From Rhodocyclaceae bacterium (GTDB taxonomy: Bacteria > Pseudomonadota > Gammaproteobacteria > Burkholderiales > CAIKXV01): 64,000 nt of DNA. The position numbers and the translations under genes are program-made. This document shows positions 17,708 to 26,316 of this stretch, one piece after another (position 1 is the first letter of the stretch; every line of letters starts with the position of its first letter). Location: the NCBI GenBank assembly GCA_020248265.1, contig JADCHX010000004.1, forward strand, positions 415,473-479,472, given 5' to 3'. The notes below the pieces were generated by a model. The model did no database searches, was not told the DNA's origin, and saw only the letters and a list, made by a program, of their open reading frames with translations.

Positions 17708-18682
17708 ATGGATTACGCGGTGAATGCGCGCATGAAGAAGCTCAAGGCTCGTTGTGTATCGACATTTCTCGATGCCTTCGGAAGTCTTTTGGGGTGGTTG
17801 GTCCATAAGGCGCGTGTGGACGACGCCGTCATGGCCGGCGTACTCGCACGGGTTTTCTCACGCTCACGGCGGAACGCGGCGTCGATCACGAGCTTGCTAA
17901 CCGCTTCGAGTTCGAGCGCAGTCTTGATCGAGAACCTGGATGCGCGAAGAATCGAGGGCAACGTCTCCGCAATCATAAATTTCTCGTCTACCTGGCGCGA
18001 CGAATGGGTTATCCGCAACGCGGCGCAGATCAGCCCTGGCGCCAGCGTTCTGGATGCAGGAGCGGGCGAGTGCCAGTACAAGAAACACTTTGCACACACC
18101 AAATACAAAACGCAGGACTTCGTCGCCTACAAGGGAACGACGGAAGGAGTGCAGGTAGAACAATGGAACTACGGACGTATTGATTACGTCTGCGACATCA
18201 CTGCCATTCCAGTCCCCGACGCGAGCTTTGATGTTGTCTTGTGCACTGAAGTTCTGGAACATGTTCAAGATCCCATTGCGACCCTTCGCGAATTGACGCG
18301 GGTATTGCGTCCGGGGGGCAAGCTCCTGTTGTCCGCGCCGCTGGGCTGCGGGCTCCATCAACAGCCGCATCACTATTACGGCGGGTTCACTCCCTTCTTC
18401 TACAGGGAATACTTGTCACGTTTCGGCATGACCGTAACTGAGATAAAGCCGCTTGGCGGCTTGCTTCGGCATGTCGCCCAGGAATGTCATCGAGTGGGCA
18501 GGGTTATCTCTGCAGGTGATGTCGACGGATCCGACAAAGCCATCCTTGACGTGCTCATGAATTGGATGCCCCGGGTCCTGTCCGCATTGGACGACAAATA
18601 TTTTGTCGAGGAGTTCACGGTAGGCTATCTGGTTGAAGCGACAAAGGCGGCTGCGATAGCCGAATCCACTTCGTCCTCGTAA
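17708..18682 (+). CDS. Class I SAM-dependent methyltransferase (Methyltransf_11-like)
   Basis: 324 residues. After an about 115-residue N-terminal part comes ASVLDAGAGECQYKKHF (motif I), YVCDITAIPVPDASFDVVLCTEVLEHVQDP (motif II/III) and LRPGGKLLLSAPLG, a classic Methyltransf_11 core. The ATG at 17708 is chosen because the frame before it looks non-coding; an ATG eight codons later (MKKLKAR) is an alternative. It stands alone on the plus strand beside the flippase gene and is visibly less GC-rich than genes before 17 kb. A sugar or lipid-linked glycan substrate is inferred from context. Confidence 0.8.
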   Translation: MDYAVNARMKKLKARCVSTFLDAFGSLLGWLVHKARVDDAVMAGVLARVFSRSRRNAASITSLLTASSSSAVLIENLDARRIEGNVSAIINFSSTWRDEWVIRNAAQISPGASVLDAGAGECQYKKHFAHTKYKTQDFVAYKGTTEGVQVEQWNYGRIDYVCDITAIPVPDASFDVVLCTEVLEHVQDPIATLRELTRVLRPGGKLLLSAPLGCGLHQQPHHYYGGFTPFFYREYLSRFGMTVTEIKPLGGLLRHVAQECHRVGRVISAGDVDGSDKAILDVLMNWMPRVLSALDDKYFVEEFTVGYLVEATKAAAIAESTSSS

Positions 18683-18757
18683 GCGTCATCGCGGTCAACG
18701 GCCGCCGTCGTCCGCCCTTGCATGGTTTCAAGAAAGGACTGGATGAGGGGGCACCAC

Positions 18758-20107
18758 TTACTTTCGGTCAAGGTTCGGGTTGCCCTTCTTGCTCTGGCTG
18801 AACAGCCAGGCGAGTCCAAGTGTCAGTTGGGTCAACGTGATCGACAACCAGATGAACCCTCCCAGCAAAATCCCCGATGATGATTGCTGGACGACAACCA
18901 CCAACACGGCAGCAAGTAACGCGCTTGTATTGATCTTCAATATGAGCGCTGCTTGACCTTTAGCAAGGATGACTTGGTAGATGCAGGCGTAAATGCTGTT
19001 GATTGCGACGGCTAGCAACAGGAGTCGAAGAGGGCCTGTGCCCACGCTCACGATCGTCGCGTTGTCTAGCCAGAGGGCTAGAACTTGTGGGGCAAGCGCG
19101 CATGTAGTCAGCGCCGGCAGAGTTGCACTCAGCACCGTTCCAATGAATAACCTTCTCATGTGGATCACGGAAATCCTGCCAGAGGTCTGGAGGTCGTTCA
19201 CCAAAACAGGGAAGTAGGCACGGGTCACCGGCGCCTGCAATTGCAGGAAGGCGAGGGCGAGGGTGAGCACCACCATGTAGACGCCAAAATCCTCGACATC
19301 AACGGTTCGGCTGAGGATGACGCGATCGAGTTGAATGACCAGCAGGCCTACCAGGACGCCACTGGAGAGCGTTGCCAGCTTCTTGAGTATTGGGCGAAGC
19401 GCAATACCGGATTCCTCGTGATCGGTGCCGGCACGCCGAAACATTTGGCGAACGGTCAGGGCATTGACGGTCATCTCCAGCAGCGCAACGCTTGCAAAGG
19501 CCAGCGCGTACACCCATGCCTGAGGTGAGCCGACCATCATTGCAATCAGTGCGGTGGCGTGCTTGATCGTTCCGAATCCGCACGCTCTCCCGTTGGCAAG
19601 TACTTGCCGCTGCAGGCCGTGCCACAAACCCGTGTGCAAACTGTTGACGAACTGAAACAGAAACTGAAAGCTGACTATGCGAATAGCCAACTCAAGTGCG
19701 CCGGTTCGTTCGTTGGATACCTGAAACCAGTCTTGCGCGAGATAGGCGGCAGAGGCTTGAAGCAGGATGAAGATGAACAGGCCGAGGCCGACATACACCC
19801 GCTGCAACAAGAATATGCACTCGCGGAGCCTTGAAGGACGATGTGCTTCTTGAGCAACCAACCGCGGCACTAGCTGACTAAGGCCTGCGTCAACAAAATT
19901 CGCCACGATCTGCAGGCTGGCACACGCAGCCACCAAGCCCCAGTCAGCCACTCCCAAAAGCTTGATGTAAATCGGAATACTGAGAAAGGAGAGGAGGTTG
20001 AGCCAGGCAAGCGCGAAAAAACTCGAGGCCGCATTGCGTGCCGTCAGTGAAGCGAACAGCCGACGGGGCTGGTCGAGAAACGACGACAACGATTTGCGTC
20101 GAGTCAC
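18758..20107 (-). CDS. Wzx-type oligosaccharide flippase (MOP superfamily)
   Basis: 449 residues with 12 or so hydrophobic segments in two halves. The N-terminus after a basic leader, NAASSFFALAWLNLLSFLSI and YIKLLGVADWGLVA, matches the polysaccharide biosynthesis protein family that flips undecaprenyl-linked O-units across the inner membrane. Conserved features include the GLxxLVPRLVAQE stretch after the second segment. It is the only complete export protein for O-units in the window, opposite to the truncated ABC-type permease at 20973-21164. Confidence 0.8.
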   Translation of the reverse strand: MTRRKSLSSFLDQPRRLFASLTARNAASSFFALAWLNLLSFLSIPIYIKLLGVADWGLVAACASLQIVANFVDAGLSQLVPRLVAQEAHRPSRLRECIFLLQRVYVGLGLFIFILLQASAAYLAQDWFQVSNERTGALELAIRIVSFQFLFQFVNSLHTGLWHGLQRQVLANGRACGFGTIKHATALIAMMVGSPQAWVYALAFASVALLEMTVNALTVRQMFRRAGTDHEESGIALRPILKKLATLSSGVLVGLLVIQLDRVILSRTVDVEDFGVYMVVLTLALAFLQLQAPVTRAYFPVLVNDLQTSGRISVIHMRRLFIGTVLSATLPALTTCALAPQVLALWLDNATIVSVGTGPLRLLLLAVAINSIYACIYQVILAKGQAALILKINTSALLAAVLVVVVQQSSSGILLGGFIWLSITLTQLTLGLAWLFSQSKKGNPNLDRK

Positions 20108-20278
20108 GGAGCAAGCCGGAGCGCTAACTCAGAGCATTCAATGCTTCCAACGGGACGCCCCGAAAATACCGCCGAAACACCATCAATGGAATGGCGGCTG
20201 CCTCGGCGAGCACGTCGGGAATGGTCTGGAAGCCACCTTGTTTCACTGATGGGCATATGACTCCGGCATCTCGATCGA

Positions 20279-20950
20279 TCAAGTCGCCGAGTTCGCTGGC
20301 TCTCTTTTCGCGATGAAAATATCGTGCTCGATGCTCCAGGTCAGCCCGTTCGTTCTCGCCCAATCAACCAGGAAATCCAGGCTCGGATACTCGGCATGCC
20401 CTGCATCATGGGAGCTGAACAGGCGTATATCGTCGACCAGAACTACGACCCTGCCAAATCGTGGAGCCGAATTGCCGATCGCCGTCAATTCCTCGATGAT
20501 CGGCGTTGATTTGTTTCCTTTGAACGTGGTGCCAGCAGAATCATGTCCGTCCAACCAGAAATTCACGTCACCGGTTACTCTCTGTAGAAGCGTCGGTAGC
20601 ACATGTTCACTTGCGCCGTTGACAATTTCTACGTTGGCTGTTCCGGCGAACTTCTTGACAGCGTCGGAGTACAGCGTGGGCTCCGGTTCGATACTGAGAA
20701 CCAGTCGCGCGGTCCTTGAAAGCAGTTCAGTAGTTTCACCGAGATAAGTCCCGCTCTCGATCCAGGTGGCGTTCGGGTTGCCGTGCCTGAGAATTACCGC
20801 GCGCTTGACAAACATCGGGCATGGAGCGCGATAAAGGTCTTGCCCCCACTTTTCATAGGCAACCCTCTTGTTCTTCATTTGAGAACGCGTCTGTCTGCGC
20901 CAGGCGGCAATCAGCACGTCGGGTACGAGGGCCTTTATGAGGTTCTTCAA
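20279..20950 (-). CDS. Putative SAM-dependent methyltransferase / FkbM-neighbour-like protein
   Basis: 223 residues if translation starts at the TTG at 20950, which has AAGGAA eight to nine bases upstream; the first ATG (20878, MKNKRVAYEK) would give 199. The body reads TWIESGTYLGETTELLSR (SAM-loop-like GTYxGETT), VLSIEPEPTLYSDAV, VNFWLDGHDSAGTTF and VVVLVDDIRLF. That arrangement is shared by small methyltransferase-fold proteins of LPS loci. No catalytic function is proven. It directly follows the remains of an ABC permease gene. Confidence 0.6.
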   Translation of the reverse strand: MKNLIKALVPDVLIAAWRRQTRSQMKNKRVAYEKWGQDLYRAPCPMFVKRAVILRHGNPNATWIESGTYLGETTELLSRTARLVLSIEPEPTLYSDAVKKFAGTANVEIVNGASEHVLPTLLQRVTGDVNFWLDGHDSAGTTFKGNKSTPIIEELTAIGNSAPRFGRVVVLVDDIRLFSSHDAGHAEYPSLDFLVDWARTNGLTWSIEHDIFIAKREPANSAT

Positions 20951-20972
20951 CAGAAGCGTTCCTTGGAATGAT

Positions 20973-21164
20973 CTATGGGCGCAGCACCACACACTCGATG
21001 CCGCCGGTTGCCTGCTTGTCGAGCGCAGACACGTCGCGCCAGGCCAAGAAACGGGACAGGTCTCGGTAGCGCCAGAGATCGCGCCAGAAGTGCGCGTCCG
21101 GACGCCCGGTCTCGAACACTTGGAGTTTCCGTGCCTCGACACCCTTGTCCGTGGGGCTGACCAT
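20973..21164 (-). pseudogene. N-terminal remnant of an ABC-2 polysaccharide export permease (Wzm-like)
   Basis: The ATG at 21164 opens a 63-codon frame whose end reads HFWRDLWRYRDLSRFLAWRD, then DKQATGGIECVVLRP and a TAG. Wzm/KpsM-like permeases begin with almost the same pattern (FWRDLWRYRxLFxFLAWRDxxVRYKQTxxGxxWxxxRP) but continue for about 200 more residues with six membrane segments. Everything after this cytosolic head is missing, and no Wzt ATPase follows. It starts 5 nt after the galE stop, so it was once the next gene of that operon. Confidence 0.7.
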
Positions 21165-21168
21165 TACG

Positions 21169-22203
21169 TCAGTGGTCCCGTCGCAGGAACTGTTGCTCCC
21201 AGCGCCAAGCTGTGGTGCAGATGAGATCGAGGTCGTCCCGGGTCGGCTTCCAGCCGAGTTCGCGGCGGATCGCGGAGGCATCGGCGATCAGCGCCGGCGG
21301 GTCGCCGGCGCGTCGTCCTTCCTCACGTATCGCAAACTGCACGCCGCTCACCCGGCGCATGGTGTCGAGCACCTCGCGCACGCTGTAGCCACGGCCATAA
21401 CCGCAGTTGTAGGTGCAGCCGCCGCCGCCGCGCTCGAGGTGATCGAGTGCCGCCAGATGCGCGTCGGCCAGATCCTCGACATGGATGTAGTCGCGTATGC
21501 ATGTGCCGTCGGGCGTGTCGTAGTCGGTGCCGAGGATGGAAACGCTTGATCTCGCCCCGCACGCCGCCTGTGCGGCGATCTTGATCAGATGGGTTGCGTT
21601 CGGCGTGCTTTGTCCGAGTTTGCCATCTTCGCGCGCACCGGCGACGTTGAAGTAGCGCAGGATGATCGGCCGGAACAGCTCGCCGCCTAGTCCCGCGTCG
21701 AGCGACAGACGGCTGCTTTGCGCCACGTCGCGAAGCATCCATTCCGTGACGAGCTTGGAGCAGCCGTATGGATTGATCGGTGCCGGCGCGGTGCTTTCGC
21801 TGACCGTTGCATCGGATGGCGCGCCGTAGACTGCAGCGGTGGACGAGAACACGAAGCGGTTGACGCCTTCCTGTCGACACGATGCGATCAGGCTGCGCGT
21901 GGAACAGGCATTGTTGCCGTAGTACTTGAGCGGATCAACAATCGATTCGGGGACCACGGTGTGAGCGGCAAAGTGCAGTACCGACCCGACACCGTGAGTC
22001 CTGATCGCCTGGCGCACGAGGTCTTCATTGCCGACATCGCATTCGACCAGCGGCACACCCTCGGGAAGTGCCCAGCGGTTGCCCGTGCGGAAGTCATCGA
22101 CCACCACCACGCGGTACTCGCGATCAAGCAAACGCCGGACGCAGTGGGAGCCGATGTAACCCGCGCCGCCAGTGACAAGGACGCTGTACTTTGGTGACGC
22201 CAA
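21169..22203 (-). CDS. galE: UDP-glucose 4-epimerase (GalE-type), second copy
   Basis: 344 residues. It has YSVLVTGGAGYIGSHCVRRL, SSTAAVYGAPSD, NPYGCSKLVTEWML (YxxxK) and LRYFNVAGAREDG. A ten-residue stretch (SLDAGLGGEL) sits between the catalytic lysine and the LRYFNVAG strand, absent from the first copy at 6173-7168, so the two are diverged paralogues rather than a recent duplication. It should supply UDP-Gal or UDP-GalNAc. It is divergent from the GT2 at 22335 across 131 nt and led into the lost wzm gene. Confidence 0.87.
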   Translation of the reverse strand: MASPKYSVLVTGGAGYIGSHCVRRLLDREYRVVVVDDFRTGNRWALPEGVPLVECDVGNEDLVRQAIRTHGVGSVLHFAAHTVVPESIVDPLKYYGNNACSTRSLIASCRQEGVNRFVFSSTAAVYGAPSDATVSESTAPAPINPYGCSKLVTEWMLRDVAQSSRLSLDAGLGGELFRPIILRYFNVAGAREDGKLGQSTPNATHLIKIAAQAACGARSSVSILGTDYDTPDGTCIRDYIHVEDLADAHLAALDHLERGGGGCTYNCGYGRGYSVREVLDTMRRVSGVQFAIREEGRRAGDPPALIADASAIRRELGWKPTRDDLDLICTTAWRWEQQFLRRDH

Positions 22204-22334
22204 GAGAGCACCCGTCTCGCTTCTTCATGAGGTTAAAGGTTACCATGCAGAGGCTCTAGCCTTCCCCTCCGGCCCCGAGGCTGCGGCGATTCAGAAGCAC
22301 CGCCGGAGTTCACTGGCGCCCTTTCGAAGATGTG

Positions 22335-23219
22335 ATGACTGCCCCCCGTCCCCGAGTCACCGTCGCGCTCCCGATGTTCAATGCGCAACGCACGATTCGC
22401 AGTGCGATCGGATCGATTCTTGCCCAGACGATGCCGGATTTCGAGCTTCTTCTGATCGACGACGGATCCACCGACTGTACACTTCAGCATGCGGGTGCCT
22501 TCGACGACCGCCGCGTCCGGCTGGTCGCGGGCGGCACGAACAAGGGACTGGCGGCGCGGCTGAATGAGTCGATCGCAATGGCCCGCGGAGAGTATTTTGC
22601 GCGCATGGACGCGGATGATCTCGCCTATCCTGATCGTCTGAAGTACCAGCTCGCGTTCCTCGAGTCGAATCCGCAGATTGATCTGGTCGGTACGCGGGCG
22701 CTGGTGTTCGACGATGCGGGCGGTGTCATCGGCCTTTTTCCGTGGCGACAGACCCATGCAGCTATCTGCGCGCGCCCCTGGAACGGCTTCTACCTTCCGC
22801 ATCCGACGTGGATGGGTCGAACGGCGTGGTTCCGATTGCACCGCTACGCTATTCCCGAACCGGTACGTTCGGAAGATCAGGAACTGCTGCTGCGAGCTTT
22901 CGTGGACTCCAGGTTTGCCTGTCTGCCGCAGGTACTGCTGGGTTATCGCCAAGGCCTGTTCAATCTGCGGAAGTCCCTCGCTGCGCGGCGCAGTCTGGGT
23001 GTGGCGCAATGGCGCATTCACTCGTCTCGCGGTTGTCCTGAGTTGGGTCTGCTCGGCGCCACGGTGTCCGCAGGCAAGGCTGCCGTCGATTGCCTGAGTG
23101 CGCTGCCAGGTCTGCAACGATTTCGTCTGCGCCCGGGAGAGCCGGCTTCGGCCTCGGAACACGCTGTCTGGGCTGACCTGGCCGCGCGCCACGGCATCGT
23201 GGCCAGCAACGCCTCATGA
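22335..23219 (+). CDS. Glycosyltransferase family 2
   Basis: 294 residues. VTVALPMFNAQRTIRSAIGSIL, LLIDDGSTDCTLQ and YFARMDADDLAYPDRL give the GT-A nucleotide and DxD metal sites. The ATG at 22335 is preceded by an in-frame GTG (22332) that could also serve. It overlaps the following GT4 by 4 nt (ATGA), so the two form a bicistronic glycosyltransferase unit. Confidence 0.87.
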   Translation: MTAPRPRVTVALPMFNAQRTIRSAIGSILAQTMPDFELLLIDDGSTDCTLQHAGAFDDRRVRLVAGGTNKGLAARLNESIAMARGEYFARMDADDLAYPDRLKYQLAFLESNPQIDLVGTRALVFDDAGGVIGLFPWRQTHAAICARPWNGFYLPHPTWMGRTAWFRLHRYAIPEPVRSEDQELLLRAFVDSRFACLPQVLLGYRQGLFNLRKSLAARRSLGVAQWRIHSSRGCPELGLLGATVSAGKAAVDCLSALPGLQRFRLRPGEPASASEHAVWADLAARHGIVASNAS

Positions 23220-24427
23220 CCGGCGCGGCATCCGCAGTCGGGCATCGATCGGGGAGCGTCCGCATCATCTTGGTCGCAACCGTGCCGGCCTTCCTTTTGC
23301 ACAACATGCGCAGCCAGATCGAAGCGATGGTGGCCTCCGGGTACGCGGTCACGCTCGTTGCCAGTCCCGATGAGCATTTCGCAAGGCTGGCGGCACTCGG
23401 GGCTGTCGACGTGATCGGTATACACATGCCGCGAAAGATCTCGCCATGGCGTGACTGGCTTGCGTTATGGCGGCTCCACGCAGCGATCCGGCGCGTGCGT
23501 CCGAGCATCGTCCACTCGACTACGCCGAAGGGTGGCCTGCTGTGCGCGATTGCCGGTCGACTCGCAGGGGTGCCCGTGCGGTTGCACACATTCACTGGGC
23601 AGGTCTGGACAACCCTGTCCGGCCCGGTCCGCATGCTGGCCCGCCTGGCCGATCGATTAGTCGTGCGGCTGTCCACGACCTGCTACTGCGACAGCCCTTC
23701 CCAGCGCGATTACCTCGAATCCCAAGGCATCGCTCGTACCGGCAGCATCGGCGTACTCGGCGATGGCTCTCTTGCAGGCGTTGACCTGTCGAGGTTCTCG
23801 CCGGAGCGTGCTGCTGCCCTCTCCGCCACGACCCGTGCGCGTCTGGGAATCGGTGCGGCCGAAGATGTCGTCGTATTCGTCGGTCGCGTGACGCGCGACA
23901 AGGGCGTGGTCGAACTGGCAGCGGCGTTCACCCGCATCCGCGCTGCCGGACGTGACGCGCGCCTGCTGCTGGTTGGACCCCTGGACAACAGCGTCGACGC
24001 ACTGTCCGCGAGCGAGCAGGCATGGATAGCGGCGCTGCCCGGGGTGATCCGTATCCCGTACGACCCGCAGCCGGAACAATACCTCTCATGCGCGACCGTG
24101 TTCTGCCTGCCCAGTTATCGCGAGGGTTTTCCGACGGTAGTGCTGGAGGCCGCAGCGCTGGCCATCCCCACCATCGGCACCCGCATCACCGGCATGACCG
24201 ACACCATTGTCGACGGGGAGACCGGATTGCTGGTCCCGGTGCGGGATGTGCCGGCTCTTGCCGATGCCATGCTGGAACTGATGCGGAATCCGGAACGCCG
24301 CATGCGCATGGCGCGCGCAGCGCGAGCGAGAGTGGAACAGCAGTTCACGTCGGATCGGCTGAGCAGGTTGCTGTTGGCCGAGTATGGCCGGCTGCTCGTT
24401 GAGCATCGGGTGGTGGATGGCTGCTGA
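23216..24427 (+). CDS. Glycosyltransferase family 4
   Basis: 403 residues. The N-terminal domain has VRIILVATVPAFLLHNMRSQIEAM and STTPKGGLLCAIAGRLAG; the C-terminal domain has VVVFVGRVTRDKGVVELAAAF and CLPSYREGFPTVVLEAAALAIPTIG, the E-x7-E donor-binding motif of retaining GT4 enzymes. It resembles enzymes that extend undecaprenyl-linked O-units after the initiating sugar. Coupled to the preceding GT2, and convergent with rmlD. Confidence 0.88.
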   Translation: MTGAASAVGHRSGSVRIILVATVPAFLLHNMRSQIEAMVASGYAVTLVASPDEHFARLAALGAVDVIGIHMPRKISPWRDWLALWRLHAAIRRVRPSIVHSTTPKGGLLCAIAGRLAGVPVRLHTFTGQVWTTLSGPVRMLARLADRLVVRLSTTCYCDSPSQRDYLESQGIARTGSIGVLGDGSLAGVDLSRFSPERAAALSATTRARLGIGAAEDVVVFVGRVTRDKGVVELAAAFTRIRAAGRDARLLLVGPLDNSVDALSASEQAWIAALPGVIRIPYDPQPEQYLSCATVFCLPSYREGFPTVVLEAAALAIPTIGTRITGMTDTIVDGETGLLVPVRDVPALADAMLELMRNPERRMRMARAARARVEQQFTSDRLSRLLLAEYGRLLVEHRVVDGC

Positions 24428-24461
24428 ACATGCTTGGCAGGTCCGCCCCGTCCTGATGTAC

Positions 24462-25403
24462 TCATGCAACTGGCTCGCCTGCCGCCAGGCACTCGGCAAG
24501 CGCGTGCCGCCAGGCGGGCAGCCTGAGGTTCGATCGAGCCTGCAGGCGGCTGCAATCCAGCACCGACCAGGCCGGCCGCGGCGCCGGCAATGGGTAGTCT
24601 GCGGTGGTCAGCGGTCGCAGTCTCGGTCGCCTGGTGAGCCCCGGCGCGAGCTCGAAGATCGCCGACGCGAACCCGAACCAGGTGGTCGAGCCGCTGGCGG
24701 TTGCGTGGTACAACCCGAAAGGCCGGGGCCAGGCAGCCGGCTCGCTGGCATGGGCATCGAGCAACTGCAGCGTCGCCCGCGCGAGCGAGCGACTCCAGGT
24801 CGGGCTGCCCTGCTGGTCGTCGACCACCCCGAGCTCCTCGCGCTCGTTGGCCAGGCGCAGCATCGTGCGCAGGAAGTTCTGTCCGGTCATCCCGTAGACC
24901 CAGCTGGTGCGCAGGACGATCGCAGCACAGCCGCTGGCGGCGATCGCCCGCTCCCCTTCGAGCTTGCTGCGGCCATAGGCACTGCGCGGCGCGACCGGGT
25001 CATCCTCGCGGTAAGGCCGGCGAGCGCTGCCGTCGAAGACGTAGTCGGTCGAGTAGTGCACCAGCAGCGCGCCGCTGTCGCGTGCGGCCGCCGCCATCGC
25101 TGCCGATGCCCCGGTGTTGATCCTGCGGCAGGCGTCCGGCTCGGCCTCCGCGCGGTCGACAGCGGTCCATGCTGCGGCATTGACGATGACCTGCGGCTTC
25201 GCGCGGGCGATCGCCGCATGCATGGCATCGGGGTCGGACAGGTCGCAGCCGGTACGGTCGAGCGCGGTCAGTTCGTAGGCCGGCTGTGGCAGGGGCGGCG
25301 TACCCGCTCCGGTTGTGGCAAGGGTGCCGGTACGCTGGCCAAACAGCCGTGCCAGCTCGCCACCCACCTGCCCGCTGCACCCGAACAGCAGCACCCGTGT
25401 CAC
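24462..25403 (-). CDS. rmlD: dTDP-4-dehydrorhamnose reductase
   Basis: 313 residues. VLLFGCSGQVGGELARLF is the NADPH site; VNAAAWTAVDRAEAEPDACRRIN, STDYVFDGSARRPYREDD and SAYGRSKLEGE (YxxxK) match RmlD, which makes dTDP-L-rhamnose from the 4-keto sugar. The GTG at 25403 is the start: it overlaps the rmlC stop as GTGA, and the frame before it is antisense to nothing useful. This enzyme looks intact although the first two pathway genes upstream are broken. Confidence 0.88.
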   Translation of the reverse strand: MTRVLLFGCSGQVGGELARLFGQRTGTLATTGAGTPPLPQPAYELTALDRTGCDLSDPDAMHAAIARAKPQVIVNAAAWTAVDRAEAEPDACRRINTGASAAMAAAARDSGALLVHYSTDYVFDGSARRPYREDDPVAPRSAYGRSKLEGERAIAASGCAAIVLRTSWVYGMTGQNFLRTMLRLANEREELGVVDDQQGSPTWSRSLARATLQLLDAHASEPAAWPRPFGLYHATASGSTTWFGFASAIFELAPGLTRRPRLRPLTTADYPLPAPRPAWSVLDCSRLQARSNLRLPAWRHALAECLAAGEPVA

Positions 25404-25963
25404 GGATTGGTCTCCGCCTCGGCAAGCGGCTGGCCGCAAAGGTCGCGTGTCGACAGCACCGGCAGTGAGACGGCAGACGGGTGCACGTCGGCCATCGGCC
25501 AGTCGATGCCGATCTGCGGGTCGTCCCACGCGATCGAGCGCTCGAACTGCGGGCCGTGGTAGTCGGTGGTCTTGTAGAGCACCTCGGCCCGCTCCGACAG
25601 CACCAGGAAGCCGTGCGCGAAACCCGGCGGCACCCACATCATGGTGCGGTTGGCCGCCGACAGCCGGTGCCCGGTCCACTGCCCGAAGCGCGGCGAACTG
25701 CGGCGGATGTCGACCGCGACGTCGAACAATTCTCCAACCACTGCGCGCACCAGCTTGCCCTGCGCCTGCTGCAACTGGTAGTGCAGGCCGCGCAGCACCC
25801 CGGCGAGCGAAATCGAGTGGTTGTCCTGCACGAACGGCAGGGCGATGCCGGCTTCGGCCATCGCGCGGGCATTGAAGCTCTCGAAGAACATGCCGCGTTC
25901 ATCGCCGTAGGCGGTCGGCTCGAGCAGCAGCACTTCCGGGAGTCTCGTCTTCTCGATGCGCAT
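25400..25963 (-). CDS. rmlC: dTDP-4-dehydrorhamnose 3,5-epimerase
   Basis: 187 residues, full length. GMFFESFNARAMAE, FVQDNHSISLAGVLRGLHYQ and the WVPPGFAHGFLVLSERAEV segment with the catalytic His/Asp region are all present, as is KTTDYHGPQFERSIAWDDP. It converts dTDP-4-keto-6-deoxyglucose to the L-sugar. Its ATG follows directly on the decayed end of rmlA, which has lost its own terminal codons. Confidence 0.92.
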   Translation of the reverse strand: MRIEKTRLPEVLLLEPTAYGDERGMFFESFNARAMAEAGIALPFVQDNHSISLAGVLRGLHYQLQQAQGKLVRAVVGELFDVAVDIRRSSPRFGQWTGHRLSAANRTMMWVPPGFAHGFLVLSERAEVLYKTTDYHGPQFERSIAWDDPQIGIDWPMADVHPSAVSLPVLSTRDLCGQPLAEAETNP

Positions 25964-25964
25964 C

Positions 25965-26316
25965 CGTTCAGCGCTTCGAGGCTTGCGTCGTCGATCCAGC
26001 CCTTGCGCCAGGCGATCTCTTCCGGGCAGGCGACTTTCGGCCCCTGGCGCTTCTCGATGGTCTGGATGAACTGGCTGGCCTCAAGCAAGGAGTCGTGCGT
26101 CCCGGTATCCAGTCAGGCCATGCCCCGGCCTAGCGCCACTACCTCGAGTGCGCCGCGCGGCGAGGGCTGCACCGCGCAGGACAGCGACAGGCCCCAGCGC
26201 GAGCCGTCGCCCAATAGCTGCTGGAAACGCGGCGTGTCCTGCGGCGTCGAGATCAGTAGCACCTCCCGGATGCCGGCGAGCATCAGCGTGGACAGCGGGT
26301 AGTAGACGAGCGGCTG
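25965..26316 (-). pseudogene. rmlA: Decayed glucose-1-phosphate thymidylyltransferase (rmlA)
   Basis: In a frame different from rmlB the minus strand reads [46 protein letters not shown], then [11 protein letters not shown], a TGA at 26115-26113 and LDTGTHDSLLEASQFIQTIE, KRQGPKVACPEEIAWRKGWI. These are RmlA segments from about residues 25-85 and 215-280. The N-terminal nucleotide loop, about 130 central residues and the last about 15 residues are gone, and the stop replaces the Trp of the usual AWLDTG. It cannot encode a working enzyme. About 117 codons remain of about 290. Confidence 0.85.

Noticed and set aside
17277-17723. 148-codon plus-strand frame in the divergent intergenic region
   Set aside because: No motif, poor codon bias, and it overlaps the methyltransferase start.
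20124-20363. 79-codon minus-strand frame between the flippase and the methyltransferase-like gene
   Set aside because: Its second half (PDVLAEAAAIPLMVFRRYFRG) looks protein-like and could be a gene scrap, but the first half runs in another frame of the neighbouring gene and no family is recognisable.
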